Shown here: piece after piece, positions 59,751 to 64,000 of the stretch
Position numbering within the stretch: the stretch's first letter is position 1
How the letters are laid out: the number at the start of each line of letters is the position of its first letter
From: Temnothorax longispinosus
Lineage: Eukaryota > Arthropoda > Insecta > Hymenoptera > Formicidae
Assembly (NCBI RefSeq): GCF_030848805.1
Contig: NW_027270429.1
Coordinates: 39,108 to 103,107, forward strand
DNA: 64,000 bases
Direction: 5' to 3'
Notes under the pieces: generated by a model
The model's database searches: none
What the model was told of the DNA's origin: nothing
The model's input: the letters and a program-made list of their open reading frames with translations, nothing else
Position numbers and translations under genes: made by a program

Positions 59751-59856
59751 CAGATAATGATATGGGTTTCGTGTTTTTTAACATCGCCGTCGCGTTACCA
59801 AGGAACAACGACCAAACCCAATAGAAGGATAACAGCTCGTTTACGTTAGCGTGCAT
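59751..59856 (-). CDS. TMEM8-like exon 1 (signal peptide)
   Basis: An ATG at 59,856 opens MHANVNELLSFYWVWSLFLG followed by NATAMLKNTK and ISLS, ending at a near-consensus donor (TCTG|GTAAGC, last base 59,751) in phase 1, which matches exon 2. The LLSFYWVWSLFL core followed by small residues (GNATA) is a plausible secretory signal peptide. Codons upstream of the ATG remain open for a while, so an earlier start is possible. The signal-peptide position favours this one. Confidence 0.65.
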
Positions 59857-60242
59857 CCCGCACCACCGTATATTTACTCGTCCAAATTGCTGTCCAAGTG
59901 CGAGCCGGGGTCGCGACGCAGACGCCAGCAACAGCTGTCATTTGACACTCGGCTGTACGGCTCATACGGCGGCGGTACGCACGACTCGCGCTCCGTCTCG
60001 CTCGCTCCATATCATGAGCCGGGGTTCGCCGCATCGCCGTCTCGCTCACCCTTATTACGTATTTATAGCAGAAGCAGATTTTCCCAGTCTCCGGCGACTC
60101 GCAAGGCCGCCGGCTGGCGGCGCGTCAGTTCGCCCCAAGGCCAAGTTGGATCAATGAAACGCGAGTAATCGTAGGAAAAACACAAATCCTTGACAAGTGG
60201 TGCGGGGCGAACACTGCGGCTTGATCGCGGTGTAAATGGACC
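59857..60242. promoter_or_regulatory. Putative bidirectional promoter
   Basis: A 386-bp CpG-rich interval separates the start codons of the minus-strand TMEM8-like gene and the plus-strand ANKS1 gene. Both 5' UTRs must lie in it. The head-to-head arrangement and CpG density are visible. Shared regulation is inference. Confidence 0.6.
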
Positions 60243-60346
60243 ATGGGCAAGGACCAGGAGCTGCTCGAGGCAGCAAGGAGCGGCAACGTCACCGACGTTG
60301 AGAAGATCCTCGGCCAGCGAGCTAAGAGGAGTGGTACACTGGCAAG
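60243..60346 (+). CDS. ANKS1: ANKS1-family adaptor, first coding exon
   Basis: An ATG at 60,243 encodes MGKDQELLEAARSGN, then VTDVEKILGQRAKRSG, and the exon ends at donor GCAAG|GTGGGT (last base 60,346, phase 2). The start closely matches the N-terminus of vertebrate ANKS1A/ANKS1B (MGK[DE]QELLEAARTG..), where it forms the first partial ankyrin repeat. ANKS1 proteins carry an N-terminal ankyrin array, two SAM domains and a PTB domain, and act as cytoplasmic adaptors downstream of Eph-type receptors. The rest of the gene lies beyond the right edge. Confidence 0.85.
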
Positions 60347-63300
60347 GTGGGTGTCACCGTGCCTAGCCTAGACTCACTCGACAACTTCTACCTCTCTCGC
60401 CGTCGCCTTTCCTCGTTACCGAAGTCATTTTCTCATTCTCATCAAACCGCCACCGCGTGCCGTGCTTATTTCGGCATACTCCGATTCGCGTCTCGCCGAT
60501 AAGGTCGCCGGGTTCGCCGGGCCGAGAAGTTCCTCGACAGGCTGTCGATTTCGCTCTTTATTTTCCCTCCCCCCGCGGCGACTAATGAGGAAACTCACGC
60601 GAACCGGGTTAAATGAACTCCCACGATGAATGAACACCGATGTTCTTTTCTTTTCATTTCCCTTTTTTTTATGTCACGATGACGCTTCTTACGATAATTC
60701 CTTCACGCTCGATCGAACGTACCGTGTCGTTATTCGATTAATCCGTTGGTTGTCGCCGATTGACCGCTCGCCAGGATTTCTGCCGTTAGTTCTACCGTTA
60801 ATTATACGAATCATTGCTCGCGTTTCCACCTTCCGACCACCGCCGACACGTTCGCGTTAACGAGATTTTCATTTCAATTTTGCAGGTCGATTAAATAACG
60901 TTTTGAGACGTAATGGTATTTAATATAATATAAGTGTAGTTCAATATCGCTCCTCTTCCCCCCTCTTTCTTTCTCTCTCTTTTACATAGTAATTTTGTTT
61001 TATCAAGATCTTTCTATATATGATTGTGTAATTGAATTATCTTGGTTATAACTATTCTATTAATTAAAGACAAAATCAATATACAATGGTTGAGTTTTGT
61101 CCTATTCTTAGAAGCATAACCATGCTATTACAGCGCACTGATTAGCAGCGTTCTGTTCGACAAATTTGGTCCATTCAAACAACTCATGATTTTTACCGTG
61201 ACCATGATGAATCATATCGAACACGTACACCCAATGACGTTGCATGCAGATGTATTGATACCGAGCAAGGATTTGTTGTCAATTATCTGGAAGCCGTACG
61301 CAATGTTTCCTGTAAACGCACTTTTCTAAGCTCATTAACATGAAACAATTAGTATCGTTTAGCACTTATATCTTTTGCCATGCTACGAGGAATATGCAGC
61401 GGAGCTGCACGGAAATACGTAAGGCAAAAAAATATGAGGTCTCATTAAACACACGGAAGATATATCGCCTCTATTTCCGAGCGCTTCATCCGCAACGCAC
61501 TTATCGAGTCACTCTACTTTCTGTTTGAGGCGATAGATGAGAGGGATCTATTTGGCGAGTGCAGGCTATATACATTTTTCAAGGGTCATCGATAACACGG
61601 AGAACGCATAATAGGCCACCGCGAAGGAACGGAGGTCCATGATCGAGAGAGAGAGTCCATTTGATCTTCCCACACGTTGAAGACATTTAAATCCTTCGTG
61701 AACGAATTAACGCTAATTGCACACGATCTCGCGAACACATACATTACCGTATGGGAATGTTCCCGTAATTTCTACATTTATTCGCGAGAACGCGCTGACG
61801 AATAATCGGATAGGCGCGACCGGGCGCGTGTTTTCGTTCCCGACGAAAAAGTTCCACGCGGAAAATAATTAACGACCGGTGTGTGTACGCAGTGTCGTGT
61901 CGTCATTATGGTCAAAATCGGAGCAAAACAATTGTCATTTCATTTGTGAAGCTGTCGTACGCTCGTCGAGCAATGCGATACTCGCATCGATTCGCGCGAT
62001 ATTTTGAACGATATCATCGCGTGTCCAGTTATTTGGACATGATATAAAGCATAGATTTCTCTTCCGATCGTCGTGAAAAGCATCTAGAAATAAATCGCTT
62101 TATTTCTTATTCGAGATGGTCGTTGCACGTTTTATGATAGGAGTACATTTTGCTTGATCAATAAAGACAATTTTTAAATCAATTTTATTCTAAATTTAAA
62201 AATAGAAAAAATAGTCGTCAGAATTCTAAGACCATTTTGTATTAATACAAAGCAGAAGACAAATGTCAATACGAGTCCATTTCAAGAGAGATCATCGATA
62301 AAGGTCACGTAGTATAAAGGAGCTTTAATGCCTTGTACATACAAAGCGTATTCAAACAGACGATTAGTACCGGACGTGTAGAGCGAATCGATTGAACGCG
62401 AATGAATTTATTATCGCGCCGCGTTCTCGCCTCATTCAATTATACCGGTGATCGCCGATGGTGTCGTTCCGAACGAGTGACGCTCGCATAATTAGTGAAA
62501 CACCGTCGTCTACTCGGCGAGCGCTCTATATTGACCCAGTGTCGCGAACTCCTCGACAGAGACGGACTTTGCGGATCCTCTTCGCGGCCACGTTTTGCGA
62601 TGCACGCACCGTTTGACGATATTAACGCGGTCTTCCTTCCGGGATATTTAAAGGCGAGACGAGGTGTCGTACCACCACTTATGATTCAAAGCAATGATAG
62701 CTCTTCAGAGCAGTATAATCCCCGGGAGGAGATATCCTTTAGCAACCGTATCACCTCGGTCGTCTACCGAGGCTCGGCAATGCGACCTTGCGCGAGATAC
62801 ACCTAGTCCAACCAAATGGCGCCTTGCGAAACTCGTATCATACACGTCCCACACGTGTGGGAACATATGTCGCACCGTCATGTATTATACTCGTGACTCG
62901 TAAATCTAGATTCACCAGCCGAGAGTCGCGAACACGTGGAGCACCTTGCGCTATACCGCACGGAATTATCACCTGCGAGTAAGTGAGTTGATGATTGACA
63001 TCAATGAGAACGAGCCCTCGGAAGTACTCGCATTAATAGCAACGCCAGTTTAGCAGAAATAAAGTCCTCCTCGTTCTTAACAACTAGCTTGCTAGACCTG
63101 TCAGTGAAATATTTTGTTATCGAAGATCGAGAAGTAAACGAATGCGAGCAAGCGTGATTTTCGTGGAAATAAAATTTTTCTCGTTCTTATTAATTCAATG
63201 ACGAATTAAATTAAAGTATGAATAAGTAATTTTATTTAGATAGAAGCCGTTCGCAATTTACCATTGCGAGCAAGAGACTTTCGAATTTTTTGCATAGCGA

Positions 63301-64000
63301 CACCTCGAAAGACATCAATTTTTTGCAATAAGTTTTCTATCTTTTTTAATGTGATTTCCGACATTTTTTCATAAATCATCTCGTTAAATATTTACCAATA
63401 AATTTTTCTATTAACCGTACGTGACAAATACAATGAAATGTCCTTTTGCAACGTCCATAGATTATATTTTGTCTTTTATTATATTGTTTTTCTCCAAGCA
63501 CTACCTAAATGATGTTCAACAATGTCGCAACCTCCAGTTCTGTCGCAAATGTAGAAGTATAATCTGCCAGCACGACTCGTAAAAGGGATTTTATAACACG
63601 CATGACTCTCTAACTCTCTAACTTTGATGCAACATTACGTAGACGATAATAATGTTAGCGCATGGCTGGACACCGCGGACAGGTTTACGATATGAACGAT
63701 ACGTTTCCGACCCAGTCAAACGGTGCGAGAAACAAGTGAAACGTAAATTCACAGTACCACGGGATAAAATTATTTAAGAATACCTTAATAAAAATATCTA
63801 ATTGATATATTTTAATAATATGTTATAACATTATATGAAATATATATACATATAAATATATTAATAATAAATAAAGCTATTATATTACATAACGTATACT
63901 ATATTATAATTTTATAATATAATAGTTAATATTAATGATATTAAACTAAACTACTTTTGCGTCTTACTTCTACACCATCTTAGAACGTGGCTGCGCACCG
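60347..64000 (+). other. ANKS1 intron 1 (to window edge)
   Basis: No second ankyrin exon was found by eye. CpG-rich near the start (to about 60.86 kb) and at 61.5-62.0 and 62.4-62.95 kb, otherwise AT-rich. Open frames at 60.6-60.86 and 62.5-62.98 kb lack acceptor/donor support or ankyrin character. The last 250 bp is very AT-rich. Confidence 0.6.

Larger units (their letters stand above)
52111..59856 (-). other. TMEM8/PGAP6-like multi-exon gene (gene span)
   Basis: Seven minus-strand exons (59,856-59,751; 58,030-57,689; 57,248-56,976; 54,143-54,044; 53,860-53,777; 53,577-53,404; 52,379-52,111) join through GT-AG introns. Each junction phase matches (1,1,0,1,1,1), which is strong internal evidence for a real gene. 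The product has a signal peptide, an N-glycosylatable ectodomain, then several membrane segments. From memory, the membrane part resembles TMEM8/PGAP6, a CREST-superfamily family that includes a GPI-directed phospholipase A2. An Asn-to-Asp interval across exons 5-6 is 38 residues here and 37 in the human protein. The catalytic His of the family is not evident. The gene diverges from the ANKS1 start at 60,243. One exon has a one-base frame break. The last exon(s) were not found. Confidence 0.6.

Noticed and set aside
1..64000. tRNA and rRNA genes
   Set aside because: Scanned by eye for B-box-like GGTTCGAATCC and conserved rRNA stretches. None convincing. A tRNAscan-SE run would be decisive.

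Overview
This is eukaryotic nuclear DNA, most likely from a hymenopteran insect and plausibly an ant. The evidence is AT-rich intergenic and intronic sequence broken by CpG-rich islands, abundant microsatellites and MITE-like hairpins, GT-AG introns, and animal gene families. The species call is inference. Coding sequence is sparse.

Genes. The best gene call is at 60.24 kb on the plus strand: the first coding exon of an ANKS1-family ankyrin/SAM adaptor, whose first intron runs to the right edge. Head to head with it (start codons 386 bp apart) is a minus-strand gene that I assembled from seven exons between 59,856 and 52,111. The exons join through GT-AG sites in consistent phase. The product has a signal peptide, an ectodomain and several membrane segments, and looks like a divergent TMEM8/PGAP6 relative. 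One exon carries a one-base frame break in an A/T homopolymer. Weaker candidate first or internal exons, all minus strand, lie at 3.2, 10.5-10.8, 15.5-16.3 and 42.0 kb.

Repeats dominate the rest and hold the most interesting material. Two giant foldback loci occur: 30,722-33,297 and 44,209-51,477. The second contains a further foldback (46,592-47,949) inserted in its left arm. Two of these elements have exact 9-bp target-site duplications (30,713/33,298 and 46,583/47,950). Four different terminal modules (at 30.73, 44.21, 44.95 and 46.60 kb) share one architecture of about 154 bp. Each starts with TGTGAAG, carries an inverted 'bracket' pair whose sequence differs between elements but mostly stays self-complementary, and encloses AGTTCY hexamers on a common 21-8-23 nt grid. 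Arrays of AGTTCY-bearing units fill the arms. I know of no named family with this layout. The TSD length and foldback form recall Mutator-like/FB-type non-autonomous elements, but no transposase is present. The arms could also be transcribed into long hairpin RNA.

Other regions. 0-30 kb: AT-rich sequence with CpG-rich islands at about 3.0-3.6, 13.0-14.3, 15.5-16.4, 18.2-18.6 and 24.0-25.3 kb, several MITE-like hairpins, a two-copy repeat (14.4 and 28.1 kb) and a 0.31-kb tandem duplication (25.4-26.0 kb). 33-44 kb: AT-rich sequence, CpG-rich blocks at 38.9-39.3 and 39.8-42.2 kb, and a 21-bp minisatellite just before the large foldback. 54-56.5 kb: a cluster of inverted-repeat elements inside the large intron of the TMEM8-like gene.
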